Of a stretch of DNA of 64,000 nt, positions 10,128 to 19,005 are shown one piece after another. The position numbers and the translations under genes were made by a program. This DNA comes from Symbiodinium natans (Eukaryota > Sar > Dinophyceae > Suessiales > Symbiodiniaceae): positions 129,501-193,500 of the forward strand of contig CAJNDS010002219.1 in the NCBI GenBank assembly GCA_905221605.1, read 5' to 3'. Within the stretch, counting starts at the first letter, position 1. Each line of letters starts with the position of its first letter. The notes under the pieces are model-generated. The model made no database searches and had not been told where the DNA came from. It worked only from the letters and a program-made list of their open reading frames with translations.

Positions 10128-11941
10128 CTCACAAACCCTAAACCCTAAACCCTAAACCCTTAACCCTAAACCCTAAACCCTGAACCCTAAACCCTAAACC
10201 CTAAACCCTAAACCTGCCCGGGGGGGGAGCTTACACTTCGCTTCAATAGCAGGCACGTGCCCGAAGCGACCATGTGGTTGACAGGGCCCTTGACTTACCC
10301 AGAGGGTCCATTTGTAGTACTATTATGGATTTAGGTACCCAAAAACCATACTAAATAGGGTTTTGGGGCACCTAATTCCATAATAGTACGTACTACAAAT
10401 GGACCCTCTTGGTTATTTCAAATATAAGCGAACGAGCGCCAAGGAACGCAACTAGAAAATTAGTACTCAAGTGAGTTGTCATACTGTGAAAAAAAAGTGA
10501 ACAACCTTAATCTTGGCTTTTTAGGGGCGGTGCTGCTGATTGTAAGTTTGCTCTGGGAAGTCATATGCATTCCGTTCGCTTGCTCTATTATTATCTTGAT
10601 CTGCGAGTGAAACAAACGAGCGAACAAAAGGAATATTTCAACCTCTGGCATTATCAATGCAGCATTTGCGCTATCTTTGCCCACCAATCGATTGTGAACG
10701 GAGATAAGAAAAATATGTATGGATATACATATATATATATACATATATATATATATATCACATATATATATATATGTGTGTATCTATCTATCTATCTATC
10801 TATATATATATACATATATTCTAGGGTTCTTTGGGCGGGTGGGTATTTTTCCAACGCTCGATGAAGCGCTTGCTGAACCCTAACCCTGAAACCCTGAAGC
10901 CCTGAAGCCCTGAAGCCCTGAAACCCTGAAACCCTTAACCCGAAACACGAAACCCTAAACCCGAAACCCTAAACCCTAAACCTTAAACCCTACACACCGA
11001 GGCCCAGACCTCCGACCAGCTGCCACTAGCAACAGCACACTCCGCCTGAGATCCGGAGGCACAGGTAGGGGGCTGCTTGTGTTAGGGGTTTAGGGTTTAG
11101 GGTTTAGGGTTTAGGGTCTAGGGTCTAGGGTTTAGGGTTTGGGGATTTACTTAGGGTTTAGTGTTTAGGGTTTGGGGTTCGGGTTTTGGGGTTTAGGAGG
11201 GGGTGCCTGTGTGAGGTTGTTGAGGGGTTCAGGGCTTCAGGCTTGCAGCGTTTTGGGGTTTTGGGGGGTTCATGGCTTTCGGTGTAGGAGTTTGGGGCTT
11301 AAGGGTTTGGGAGGTTGGGTGTTTCGGAGATCAGTTCTTTTGGGTGTAGGCTTAGCACAAGCCCCTTATCAAAAGGATAACAAGGATCGATATGCACACG
11401 CCTCGACTTTCTGAACGATTGAAAACCCAGCGGGTCTAGGATGGAAAGTCCAGGGCGACCCGAAACCTTAAACTAGGGTTTAGGGTGTAGAGTTTAGGGT
11501 TTAGGGTTTAGGGGTTAGGTTCCCCCTTTTTCTCACAGTCCTTAACGGGACTATAGTACCCCTAGTAAAGCTCCCTATTGAGGACGCAACCCTAAATCCT
11601 CAACCCTGTGGTTGTTTTTTTTGTAAAGAGACCACCGGCTGAGAAATCAATCGGTGGCGATTGTCTTAAGATCTGCGGCTTAATGTTTCCCTCAACCCTA
11701 AACCCAAAACCCTAAACCCTAAACCCTAAACCCTAAACCCTAAACCCTAAACCCTAAACCCTAAACCGACATGCTCTGCAACGAGGGCCCTGAGCATGCC
11801 TCACATCCCTCCGGCGGTATCACATTAGGAACCCCAAATAAGGCACCATAATCCAGAGAACCTCACATGTCCTAGACCCTAAGCCCTGAGCCCCAAAACG
11901 GGAATCGCAAGGTAGAGAACCCGCAAGAGGGGGGGGGGGGG
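10128..11941. repeat. Left part of the intron interrupted by the Polinton-like element
   Basis: CCCTAAA arrays at 10133-10213, 10875-10995 and 11695-11767; TTTAGGG-type at 11080-11180 and 11470-11515; an (AT)n/TATC microsatellite at 10727-10820; a truncated F1 foldback at 11518-11587. It ends in the G14 run beside the element. No exon recognised. Confidence 0.65.
10301..10409. mobile_element. Foldback element F2
   Basis: Perfect 19-bp inverted ends AGAGGGTCCATTTGTAGTA / TACTACAAATGGACCCTCT. Confidence 0.75.
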
Positions 11942-12428
11942 AAAAATATGTATAAGGGGGATTGTCAGGTCAAGGTCATTAGACGTTGCTGTGTCTGCTT
12001 CATTTGTTACTTTTCATCATTGTCACCTATCGTTTAAAATTATTTGTTGCTGTTTCATTTCAATTTCTAGGGTCTCAATGTTGTCTAGGGTTAATGGTCT
12101 TCTTATTTGTTTTTGTCTTTGCTATGGTTCATTCGTTTTCTCTGTATGTGTGTCTATGCTTGTTACCTCGTTTGTTTTAGTGCTTGACCCTAGGTGTAAT
12201 AATTTATTTTAAGTATTTGTTTCCCCTTTGATGTTTTCATTTTTAGGCCTAGTAGTTATTCTTAACTTTTGGTTTTGGTAGGTTTATTCGTTATTTTCGG
12301 TCTCTGGGTTAGACTATAATTGACTTTAGATAGGCGGTTCATAGAAACGCCTATCATAAAGCCTAGTCTGGGCTTAGTTCGGTCTAGACATTCCCCTAAC
12401 TTTGGGTTATTTCTAGGGTTTATGGGCG
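11942..12428 (+). repeat. Left terminal inverted repeat
   Basis: Matches the reverse complement of 31385-31869 with only scattered single-base differences. The inner edge is near the shared ...TTATTYCTAGGGTTT segment. The repeat is T-rich on this strand. A 64-codon hydrophobic reading frame occurs in both copies, but nothing supports it being a gene. Confidence 0.92.
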
Positions 12429-12436
12429 GTTCAACG

Positions 12437-12460
12437 ATAATATTAATAAAATAATATTAT
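12437..12460. terminator. AT-rich hairpin after the leftmost element gene
   Basis: A perfect 9-bp stem (ATAATATTA / TAATATTAT) with a 6-nt loop lies just past the stop of the 12466-12849 gene, between it and the terminal repeat. It is probably a transcript-end structure, by analogy with similar hairpins at 24788 and 26624. Confidence 0.4.
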
Positions 12461-12465
12461 GGTTG

Positions 12466-12849
12466 TCACTTATTATTTAGTAAATCTTTATATTCTTCTT
12501 CAATGTCCTGAATACTTTTATTCAACCACTTAACAGCATTTTTTGGTTTCATATCTAAATATTTTGTGTCTTTGGTTCCGCCACATTGACAAAGTATTTC
12601 AATACGTTCAATTAAATCCGAATATTGTTTTATTAACTTTTTATCTTCTGAGATTTTACCTTCCAAAATAGATATATCACGCCTAACATTCAAGATATCT
12701 TCTTGGTCAAAAACACCTTCATAAACTTTAAGCAACTTACATAACTCCTTAATTTTATTTAAGTAATCTATTTCATTTATTTTCATTTCATATATCTTCT
12801 TTATATACTTCACTTGTATTTTATATGTATTTAAATTTGTATAATCCAT
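12466..12849 (-). CDS. Hypothetical coiled-coil protein, 127 aa
   Basis: No family recognised. The protein is Lys/Glu/Ile-rich with long predicted helices (residues 1-45 and 55-95), a lone CQCGG near residue 88 and a C-terminal acidic-basic helix ending in NNK. The ATG at 12849 is preceded by an AT spacer (TTATAGTAAT) and, about 18-41 bases upstream, the element's conserved TTAAAGACAAAACGCC-type motif, supporting this start and independent transcription. It is the first gene inside the left terminal repeat. Base composition matches the rest of the element. Function unknown. Confidence 0.75.
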   Translation of the reverse strand: MDYTNLNTYKIQVKYIKKIYEMKINEIDYLNKIKELCKLLKVYEGVFDQEDILNVRRDISILEGKISEDKKLIKQYSDLIERIEILCQCGGTKDTKYLDMKPKNAVKWLNKSIQDIEEEYKDLLNNK

Positions 12850-12866
12850 ATTACTATAATATACTA

Positions 12867-12890
12867 GGGCGTTTTGTCTTTAAGTAGTTT
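12867..12890 (-). promoter_or_regulatory. Conserved upstream motif, copy A
   Basis: On the minus strand reads ACTTAAAGACAAAACGCC, then an AT-rich spacer and the ATG at 12849. Near-copies occur before 13546, 14285 and 30453, on the plus strand before 30876, and degenerate ones before 14670 and 16048. Position and repetition argue for a promoter. Confidence 0.7.
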
Positions 12891-12931
12891 CAGGATCGTT
12901 CAGCCATTTCAGTAATAATGTTATGGTTGAT

Positions 12932-13546
12932 TTATTCAAAGGGATTAAATACTTTATCAATATATTTATGTATTTCATTTCTATCAATATAGCAAGCATA
13001 ATCTTCTAATATGTAATCAATATACATTACAACCACTTTATAAAACAGGTCTAAATTTTCATATTCTGTTTTAGCATAAACATAAGTGCCAGATAAAAAT
13101 GAGTTCATATGATAACCTACAAGACGTTTTGTGCTTCCTTCGCTCCACATATTGGTAAGAAAATCTTCAACAATACCAAATACATCAGCATTATGAACAA
13201 ATGAGTTTAATACTTTTTTATCTTTAGCCCCTCTTGCTTTAATTAATTCTTTCATTTGTTGTTTCATGATACTTCTCGTTCTTATCCTGTTGTCTATGAA
13301 TGATTTCGGATTAATCTTTATCAATAAGAAGAACTGCTTTTCTACTTTACTCAATTCTATACCAAATCTTGGATATTCATCACTAAAGTTATTGTCATGA
13401 TGTTTTAGTTTCTCACACTTTTTACATTGTAGATAATCAACTACTTCATTACCTATATTTTCAGGTAATATATTATTTAGAATGGCTTTTCTATTCCCCT
13501 TAATACATTTACACACATGGCAATTTTCATACTTAAATATACTCAT
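12932..13546 (-). CDS. Hypothetical zinc-ribbon protein, 204 aa
   Basis: The N-terminus has two Cys pairs (CHVC near residue 9 and CKKC near 41), the spacing of a treble-clef or zinc-ribbon site, followed by a mostly helical body with no recognised fold. The neighbouring 221-aa protein has the same layout: CxxC, a gap of about 30 residues, CxxC, a basic central helix and an aromatic C-terminal helix. The two look like diverged tandem paralogues. A conserved upstream motif lies 18-44 bases before the ATG. It probably binds nucleic acid or protein, but no catalytic residues can be named. Confidence 0.75.
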   Translation of the reverse strand: MSIFKYENCHVCKCIKGNRKAILNNILPENIGNEVVDYLQCKKCEKLKHHDNNFSDEYPRFGIELSKVEKQFFLLIKINPKSFIDNRIRTRSIMKQQMKELIKARGAKDKKVLNSFVHNADVFGIVEDFLTNMWSEGSTKRLVGYHMNSFLSGTYVYAKTEYENLDLFYKVVVMYIDYILEDYACYIDRNEIHKYIDKVFNPFE

Positions 13547-13563
13547 TTTCCTCTTACTATTCT

Positions 13564-13590
13564 AAGGCGTTTTGTCTTTAAGTATTTTTA
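13564..13590 (-). promoter_or_regulatory. Conserved upstream motif, copy B
   Basis: Minus strand reads ACTTAAAGACAAAACGCC, upstream of the ATG at 13546. Same motif as at 12867 and 14301. Confidence 0.7.
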
Positions 13591-13619
13591 ACTATAATAT
13601 TATTTGTAAGTTAATAATA

Positions 13620-14285
13620 TTATGGTTGGTCTATAATGATGAATTTTAACCATTGTATTAAATCATAAAAAACTTGTCGCTTATTTAAATATGTAATTAT
13701 CATTGAAAATATTCTTAAATAATGATACAAATATTGTTTTAGTTCAACTCCATTATTGCAATATTCATATTCATTATTATATTTAGTTCTTAATAGTTCT
13801 TTCAGTTCTTTTACTTTTTCCTCATTAAAATAATGATTATAAACATCTTCAAACTTTTCATTAATTTTTTTATCATATAATTCAGTAAATTTTTCATAAT
13901 ATTCAGTTTCATATTCTTCTACTTCATCTTTATAAATATTACAATAAATATTAGCAATACAGAAGTTAGTATCATACCCTCTCAATATGTTAAGTATTAT
14001 ACTCCGATGATTAGGAAACTCATTTGTTGTTACTAAACTGTAAATAAGAATGGAAACATCATAATCCAAATAATAGTTTCTTGATACACAGTCACTACAT
14101 CCGATATAGGAAAAGATATTCTCATTTACACCATCAGTAAATACATTAAAGTTATTCTTCAACTGATAATATATTAATTTACAGTTCTTACAGTTTTTAA
14201 TATCATCCTTTATTAATTTACGACCATACTCAATTTCTTTCTCAATGTTATAATCTACTGTTACAACGCTTTCATTATCACTCAT
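13620..14285 (-). CDS. Hypothetical zinc-ribbon protein, 221 aa
   Basis: Begins with an acidic N-terminus, then CKNC near residue 33 and CSDC near residue 64, giving the same two-knuckle pattern as its 204-aa neighbour. The body is rich in Tyr, Asn, Glu and Lys with helical heptad character. The C-terminus is aromatic (YDLIQWLKFIII), perhaps packing against a partner or membrane. The ATG at 14285 is followed upstream by a spacer and the conserved motif at 14301-14327. No homologous family recognised. Probably an early, non-structural element protein, judged only from promoter class. Confidence 0.75.
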   Translation of the reverse strand: MSDNESVVTVDYNIEKEIEYGRKLIKDDIKNCKNCKLIYYQLKNNFNVFTDGVNENIFSYIGCSDCVSRNYYLDYDVSILIYSLVTTNEFPNHRSIILNILRGYDTNFCIANIYCNIYKDEVEEYETEYYEKFTELYDKKINEKFEDVYNHYFNEEKVKELKELLRTKYNNEYEYCNNGVELKQYLYHYLRIFSMIITYLNKRQVFYDLIQWLKFIIIDQP

Positions 14286-14300
14286 TACTCTTAATATACT

Positions 14301-14327
14301 AGGGCGTTATGTCTTTAAGTAGTTTTT
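14301..14327 (-). promoter_or_regulatory. Conserved upstream motif, copy C
   Basis: Minus strand reads ACTTAAAGACATAACGCC. The whole block to the ATG also resembles the region upstream of the next gene (14670), including the AATATACTAG-type spacer. Confidence 0.7.
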
Positions 14328-14340
14328 CAATCCGTTTCAT

Positions 14341-14670
14341 TTAAATTATCCCTTTTATATTTGTTATTAGTATATACAAATATGCGTTTCTTTCTTCTTC
14401 ATCCATTTCTAGCATAATATTAACATTTCTTGTTTTTCTTGTTCTTTGGGGGTATTTTGTATAAAGTGCTGAAATCTCTTTGAAAAGCTTATCCTTCTTT
14501 GCTCGGTTTGTCTCTTTCTTCCACTTGTCATTCAACTCATGAAACTCTGAATTAAATTTATGCTCATTACTGTTCAAATGTCTATTAACATATTCTCTCC
14601 TATACAATCCTTGACCGAATATACTACAAATATCACACTCTTTAAATCTACAAAGTCCCTCCTTCTTCAT
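14341..14670 (-). CDS. Hypothetical Cys/His zinc-finger protein, 109 aa
   Basis: The open frame extends to an ATG at 14718, but the internal ATG at 14670 is preferred: the block upstream of it (spacer plus a CTTAAAGGC-type motif at 14691-14719) aligns with the promoter block of the neighbouring gene, and the longer start would overlap the integrase end. From this start the protein has CRFKECDIC and a HLNSNEHKF segment, a plausible C2H2-type zinc site, then a Lys/Glu-rich helix. Viral zinc proteins of this C..C..H..H kind are common, but no specific function can be assigned. Confidence 0.65.
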   Translation of the reverse strand: MKKEGLCRFKECDICSIFGQGLYRREYVNRHLNSNEHKFNSEFHELNDKWKKETNRAKKDKLFKEISALYTKYPQRTRKTRNVNIMLEMDEEERNAYLYILITNIKGII

Positions 14671-14714
14671 TTTAACTCTTAATATAATATGTCCTCTAGC
14701 CTTTAAGTGTTTTT

Positions 14715-15642
14715 TCAATCTACTAATAATATTTCGTGCCTGTTATACTTTTTAGTTTTACCTTCTAAAATGTAGTGTTTGTTAAGTTGTAGGTCTCTTC
14801 CTATTTCCTTAACCGTGTATGTTTGTTCGCTCCATTGATTGCGCGATTCTTTGCGACTGCTGTAGTTGCCCTTTCCTTTTACAAATACTTTCACCTTATC
14901 CCCCTCTTCAACCTTAGGATATTTTCTTAAATACTTTTCTTTCAAAACCGAGTTTGCCTTCACTTTCACTGCGTTTTCATCTTTATGTGCTTCGTCTGGA
15001 GTCATATCCGTTGTTGAATGTTTCATTTGTTTGTTGTATTTGTTTAATACTGGTTGTAATAAAATCGTCCATGCTCCTTTCGTTACTAACGCTCTGTCTG
15101 TAATCATCTTCTTAATAGTTCTGATTGCTCTCTCTGCTACATTCGCATGCGTTAAAGTTACTATATGGTCAATGCCTTCCCCTTTCAAAAAATCCTGTAG
15201 TTTCTTGTAGTTAAACGCCCCATCATCATCCGAATAAATACTGTTAGGAAATCCCATAACCTTAAAGCATTCCATAAAGGCATCATACACCGTCTCACCG
15301 TCTTGGTTCTCCATAGGCACGATATGAATTTTCTTACTAAAATTATCAATACATAACAACGCGTATCTCTTATACTCTTTCTTAAAAGTATCTGTATCTT
15401 TCATTAAACTAACCGTATCCATAAAATCAACACTATAAACTGCTCTAGCATAAGGCGCTGAAATAACTGTTGTAGTTCTTATAATTTCTCCTTTGAGTTG
15501 ATTGTTTCTTAACCCAGTCCTTAACATATTGTAAGGTTACACCCGCTCCGTCTTTATTTGCTTCTTCATACAAACTTCTTACCGACCCATATCCTCTTTC
15601 CAAATCATAATATATCTTCTCCAAAATCTCATTAGCACTCAT
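14715..15642 (-). CDS. Polinton/retrovirus-type DDE integrase, frameshifted
   Basis: Joins the element to host DNA. Two overlapping frames make up the gene. The first (15642 to about 15445) holds a Polinton-type N-terminus with a YYDLERGYGS segment. The second (to 14715) holds the RNase H-fold core: D34 in YSVDFMD, the second Asp in YSDDDGAF and the Glu in HANVAERAIRTIKK, giving a D,D-about-31-E triad. A C-terminal SH3-like module follows (VEEGDKVKVF, QWSEQTYTV). The frames meet near 15455-15465, where one base too many breaks the gene. Family membership is clear from the triad and C-terminus. The break suggests this copy cannot make full-length integrase, unless it is a sequence error. Confidence 0.88.
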
Positions 15643-15676
15643 AATTAATATTAACTAGAAATTTAATTAATATTAA

Positions 15677-16048
15677 TTATAAACCTACAATTTTCCTCAC
15701 TAATGTTTTCTCCATTTCTTTTTGTTGCTTCTCTTCATAAATTCGCTTACACCTTTCGGTGCTCTGATGCTTTGCTTTATTACTGTTACTTGTTATGGTT
15801 TTACCACATCTTTCACACACATAACTCTTACTGTTTTTCTTATAATAATCATTAAAATAATCTTCTTCTTTATACTTCTGGTTCAACCTATCATTATAAA
15901 TTTTCTTCTTTTCTTTCTTGATACACTTATCACTTTCACTATCAGTAGTTGAAACATCCCCATTATCAATACTATTCCATAACAGGTCAAACAAATCGTC
16001 ATTAATTGTTGTTTTTATTCCGTCATTACCTACGAAGTAGTTAGTCAT
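15677..16048 (-). CDS. C2HC zinc-finger protein, 123 aa
   Basis: The N-terminal half is acidic and probably disordered, followed by a Lys-rich linker. The C-terminal part carries a clear C-x2-C-x12-H-x5-C finger (YVCERCGKTI...KHQSTERC, about residues 77-99) and a basic helix. Such fingers are frequent in nucleocytoplasmic and Polinton-like viruses and usually bind nucleic acid. A TCTTTAAG core, a reduced version of the element's promoter motif, lies at 16072-16080 upstream of the ATG. It neighbours the integrase gene, which may suggest a DNA-related role, but this is inference. Confidence 0.7.
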   Translation of the reverse strand: MTNYFVGNDGIKTTINDDLFDLLWNSIDNGDVSTTDSESDKCIKKEKKKIYNDRLNQKYKEEDYFNDYYKKNSKSYVCERCGKTITSNSNKAKHQSTERCKRIYEEKQQKEMEKTLVRKIVGL

Positions 16049-16082
16049 TATTTAATTAATAATATGAATATTTCTTTAAGTT

Positions 16083-16102
16083 GCTTATGCTAAAGCATAA
16101 GC
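16083..16102. terminator. Perfect hairpin GCTTATGC/GCATAAGC
   Basis: An 8-bp perfect stem with a TAAA loop lies between the 16048 start and the 16131 stop of two leftward genes. It probably ends or processes the transcript of the upstream (16910) gene. Confidence 0.45.
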
Positions 16103-16130
16103 GATAAAAGAAATATCTCATTTGTTAAAA

Positions 16131-16910
16131 TTATGACCTACTACTACTTGAAGCAGAACTTATAACAATAGGGGAACTTTTAACAGAAATGGGGGAACTT
16201 TTAACAGAAATGGGCGAGCTTCTAACAGATATGGGTGAGCTTCTAACGCTTATAGGGTTACTATTTCCATAATGTATTGTTGAAGCAGGGCGGGAACTGC
16301 CATAATGTATAGTAGATGAACGCGAACTAGATTTACTACTACGCGACCCACCTATAGGTAGATTACCATAGGGGTTGTTAATAGAAGAACTTGATGAGGA
16401 AGGTATAGGCGTTTCATCTTTTTTAGTAGGCATTGGTTCATTGCTACCCCTTGCTCCACTATTATGACTTGTTTGACGCGATACTGGCATATCCACTTCA
16501 ACCTCCTCAAATAAACTATCAAATAATCTTCTCATAAATGATTTTTGTTGCTCTTGCTCTTGCTCTTGTTCTTGTTCTTCTGATTTCTCGCTTGATTTAC
16601 TAGATTGTATTGAATGCTCACTCTCTACCTGTTGTTTTTCGTTTTCGGGTTCAATTGCTGTCTTCAAACTTTCCGATGTAGATGAATATGATGAATGGTT
16701 GCTAAATAAATCGGTTTGAGTTCCTTTTTGTGGATTCTCATTCATTATTATCACCTTCTTATCATATTTATCTAAATCAAAGTCATCAAAATCTACCTCC
16801 TCTAAGAACATTCCTTGTTGTGTTCTTCTTTCCCTTTCTGGTAATATTCTTAATCTTCTTGTTTTTGCTTCCCTTAGTATTTCTTCATATGTCGGGCGTA
16901 ATCTTAACAT
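16131..16910 (-). CDS. Ser-rich low-complexity protein with LRPTYEE motif, 259 aa
   Basis: Residues 1-12 contain LRLRPTYEEIL, a motif repeated near the N-terminus of the adjacent 348-aa protein. The rest is low complexity: an acidic stretch, a Glu-Gln run, poly-Ser and, at the C-terminus, at least four tandem copies of a 7-residue SSPISVR/K unit. No globular domain is visible. The gene sits among the structural genes, lacks the TTAAAGAC-type motif and is preceded by AT-only sequence, which fits a late virion or scaffold component. This role is inferred from position and the shared motif only. Confidence 0.7.
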   Translation of the reverse strand: MLRLRPTYEEILREAKTRRLRILPERERRTQQGMFLEEVDFDDFDLDKYDKKVIIMNENPQKGTQTDLFSNHSSYSSTSESLKTAIEPENEKQQVESEHSIQSSKSSEKSEEQEQEQEQEQQKSFMRRLFDSLFEEVEVDMPVSRQTSHNSGARGSNEPMPTKKDETPIPSSSSSSINNPYGNLPIGGSRSSKSSSRSSTIHYGSSRPASTIHYGNSNPISVRSSPISVRSSPISVKSSPISVKSSPIVISSASSSSRS

Positions 16911-16934
16911 TTATAATTATACTGATATTATAAC

Positions 16935-17981
16935 TTATAACAAACTCATAGCACCACTAACGACACCATCAATCACGGCACCTTTTACTGCTTCCTTTCC
17001 TGCTTCTAATAAAGCACTTCCCGCACTTTCAAATGCCTTTTGGATTACTCCTTTACCTTTGCCTTTCTTCATCTGCGTCCATTCTTCCATTCTACTTCGT
17101 AAAAGTTGGTCATTGACTTCGTCCGCCCATTTACCAGTTTGTATTCGTCTTTCAACATAATTCAGTAAATATTCCTTTTTGGTTGGTGATTTACCCTTGC
17201 CTTTGATTTTTAGTTTGTCCATTTCTTCTTCTTGCTCTTCCGTTAGTTTTATTCCTCTTAAATGTAATTGATACAGTATATCATCTACTGAAACATCTTT
17301 GTTTTTCCATCTATCTATATTTTCATTATAATCTATTGTTTCCTTATGCTTTCTAGATTGTGGAGGCACTTGTGTTTCATCATCATCCTCAAATTCTTCC
17401 TCTTCTTCTTCCTCTTCTGCTAATTCGGTAGGGGTTTCTAAAGGTGGTAAATCTTCGTCATCTTCATTTGCTGTATCACTTGCCATGGAATGAATAGGAA
17501 TGCCTACAGGCAATTGCTGACTATGGACATCTCCTAGGTCGCTTCTAGCATCATCAACTAATCTGTTTCTACTTTCCATTTGACGGTTAAGACCGGTCTC
17601 TAATTCTGCCCTTATTGCTTGTTCATACTCTTCATTAATCATTTGGTCTAAAAAATCACTACCTCCTGACTGATAAGCGGAACTTGGAGTTCTACCACCA
17701 TAACTTAAAACGCCGATTGATGTTCCTGTTGCTATTGCCGTTTGTCTCAATTGAGTTTGTCTTAATTCTTCCTTTACTTTGTTTTCTTCTTGCTGTTTCA
17801 ACCCTAGAAAATCAACATTATCAAACTGACTTCCAAATTGATTGTTTCTAAACAATGTTGCCTTTCTATCAATCACTGTTTCAATTGATGGGCGGTTTTC
17901 ATCACCCTGTTCATTAATCATTCCTACCATTTCATCGTAGGTTGGTCTCAGTTTTAATTCTGATTTCAATCTTTTAATCAT
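16935..17981 (-). CDS. Probable minor virion protein with C-terminal amphipathic segment, 348 aa
   Basis: Carries LKLRPTYDEMV at residues 10-20, matching the neighbour's LRLRPTYEEIL. The middle is acidic and disordered (poly-Glu near residue 195), followed by a basic MKKGKGKGVIQKAF segment and a Gly/Ala/Val-rich C-terminal helix ending GAMSLL that could insert into membranes. This layout recalls membrane-active internal capsid proteins of adenovirus-like viruses, but there is no clear sequence match. It lies between other structural genes and lacks the early-type motif. The name is inference. Confidence 0.6.
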   Translation of the reverse strand: MIKRLKSELKLRPTYDEMVGMINEQGDENRPSIETVIDRKATLFRNNQFGSQFDNVDFLGLKQQEENKVKEELRQTQLRQTAIATGTSIGVLSYGGRTPSSAYQSGGSDFLDQMINEEYEQAIRAELETGLNRQMESRNRLVDDARSDLGDVHSQQLPVGIPIHSMASDTANEDDEDLPPLETPTELAEEEEEEEEFEDDDETQVPPQSRKHKETIDYNENIDRWKNKDVSVDDILYQLHLRGIKLTEEQEEEMDKLKIKGKGKSPTKKEYLLNYVERRIQTGKWADEVNDQLLRSRMEEWTQMKKGKGKGVIQKAFESAGSALLEAGKEAVKGAVIDGVVSGAMSLL

Positions 17982-17991
17982 TATTATTATA

Positions 17992-18312
17992 TTAGATTAT
18001 TTCCGCCATTATATCTTTTAATTCTTTTTGTCTCTTGATTAGTTCCTCCTTTGTTCTTACTGGCATCATCGGACGCTCTAACTGTCTGTTAATAGTATCT
18101 AGTTCTCCTTGGTAAATGCTCTTCTTTTGATGCTGTAACCAATCGTTACGAAGTCTAACATTTTTGCCTCTGTTCTCCGCTTCTTCAATTCTCATCTTCA
18201 TATCTTGAAGGTATTTTCTACGCGAAGCAACACCGAATGTATCATCAATATCGTAGTATCTTTGGACTTGGGGTTTGCGTTTGAATTCTGCTTTACTCTT
18301 AAACATACTCAT
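17992..18312 (-). CDS. Hypothetical helical basic protein, 106 aa
   Basis: Small Arg/Lys/Gln-rich protein, mostly predicted helix from residue 27 to the end, with RRKYLQDMKMRIEEAE and a second helix near the C-terminus. No Cys motif or membrane segment. Its start lies in an AATATTAAT-type spacer shared by the structural-side genes. It ends 11 bases before the start of the 348-aa gene, suggesting co-transcription. Not recognised; a small capsid-associated protein is possible. Confidence 0.65.
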   Translation of the reverse strand: MSMFKSKAEFKRKPQVQRYYDIDDTFGVASRRKYLQDMKMRIEEAENRGKNVRLRNDWLQHQKKSIYQGELDTINRQLERPMMPVRTKEELIKRQKELKDIMAEII

Positions 18313-18352
18313 TATTAATATTAATTAGATTTAAAATTAATATTAACAATAA

Positions 18353-18970
18353 TTAAAACATGATTGTTTTAAACCGATTTATCTTTTCTTGTTTTTCTTG
18401 TTGCCTTAACCTTTTCATTTCATTATAGGACTGTTGTAGTAATTCTGTTGCCGTTGGTTGCCTTGGTTCTTCCATTCTTACAGGGCGCTGTTTCGTTTTA
18501 ACTTCAATAGGTTCTGAATATTGTATTTGTTCCCTTGATACATTTTGAGCGTTTTTATCGTTTTCTTTGTTCTCATACTTTTTACGTAGTTCTTCTTCAA
18601 TTTCTTTTCTTAATTTTTGTTCAACCTTTGACCCGTAACTTGCCTTTTGCTTATTTACTGGTAATGTTTCGGTCGGTTGTCCCTTACAATAATGGGGGTG
18701 TGTGTTTTTTAAACTTTTCGGCAACATCTTTTTATTACAGGCACTACATTCAACCAGCTCAATAACTTTAACTGTTCTCGCTAGTTTCTTCGGCGTTGCT
18801 TTTGCTTTTGGCTTTGTTTCTTCTTTCGGTTCTTCTTTGGGTTGTTCTTCAGTGGTTGCTTTGATTTGTTCAGTTGGTTGTTCTTCGTGGGTTGTTTCAA
18901 TAATTTCATTTGCTACTGGTTCGGGCGCTTCTTCATTTTTAACCTCATCAACCTCTTTATTACTCCTTAT
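18353..18970 (-). CDS. C2HC zinc-finger protein, open frame lacking an upstream ATG
   Basis: The first ATG (18727) would cut through a zinc finger: the codons just upstream encode ELVECSACNKK, which with the following THPHYC gives C-x2-C...H...C. The frame stays open upstream to 18970, adding about 81 residues rich in Glu, Pro and Lys, with no in-frame ATG. The intended start was probably near 18960-18970 and has been lost, or a non-AUG codon is used. The rest is a charged coiled coil with a Gln-rich C-terminal helix. It sits between the structural genes. Function unknown. Confidence 0.6.
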   Translation of the reverse strand: MRSNKEVDEVKNEEAPEPVANEIIETTHEEQPTEQIKATTEEQPKEEPKEETKPKAKATPKKLARTVKVIELVECSACNKKMLPKSLKNTHPHYCKGQPTETLPVNKQKASYGSKVEQKLRKEIEEELRKKYENKENDKNAQNVSREQIQYSEPIEVKTKQRPVRMEEPRQPTATELLQQSYNEMKRLRQQEKQEKINRFKTIMF

Positions 18971-19005
18971 TTAATGTAGTATATATTTTTCTAATTAGAT
19001 ATTTA

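Noticed and set aside
11986-12180. 64-aa hydrophobic frame in each terminal repeat
   Set aside because: It is present in both arms only because the arms are copies; no start context, motif or neighbour supports it.
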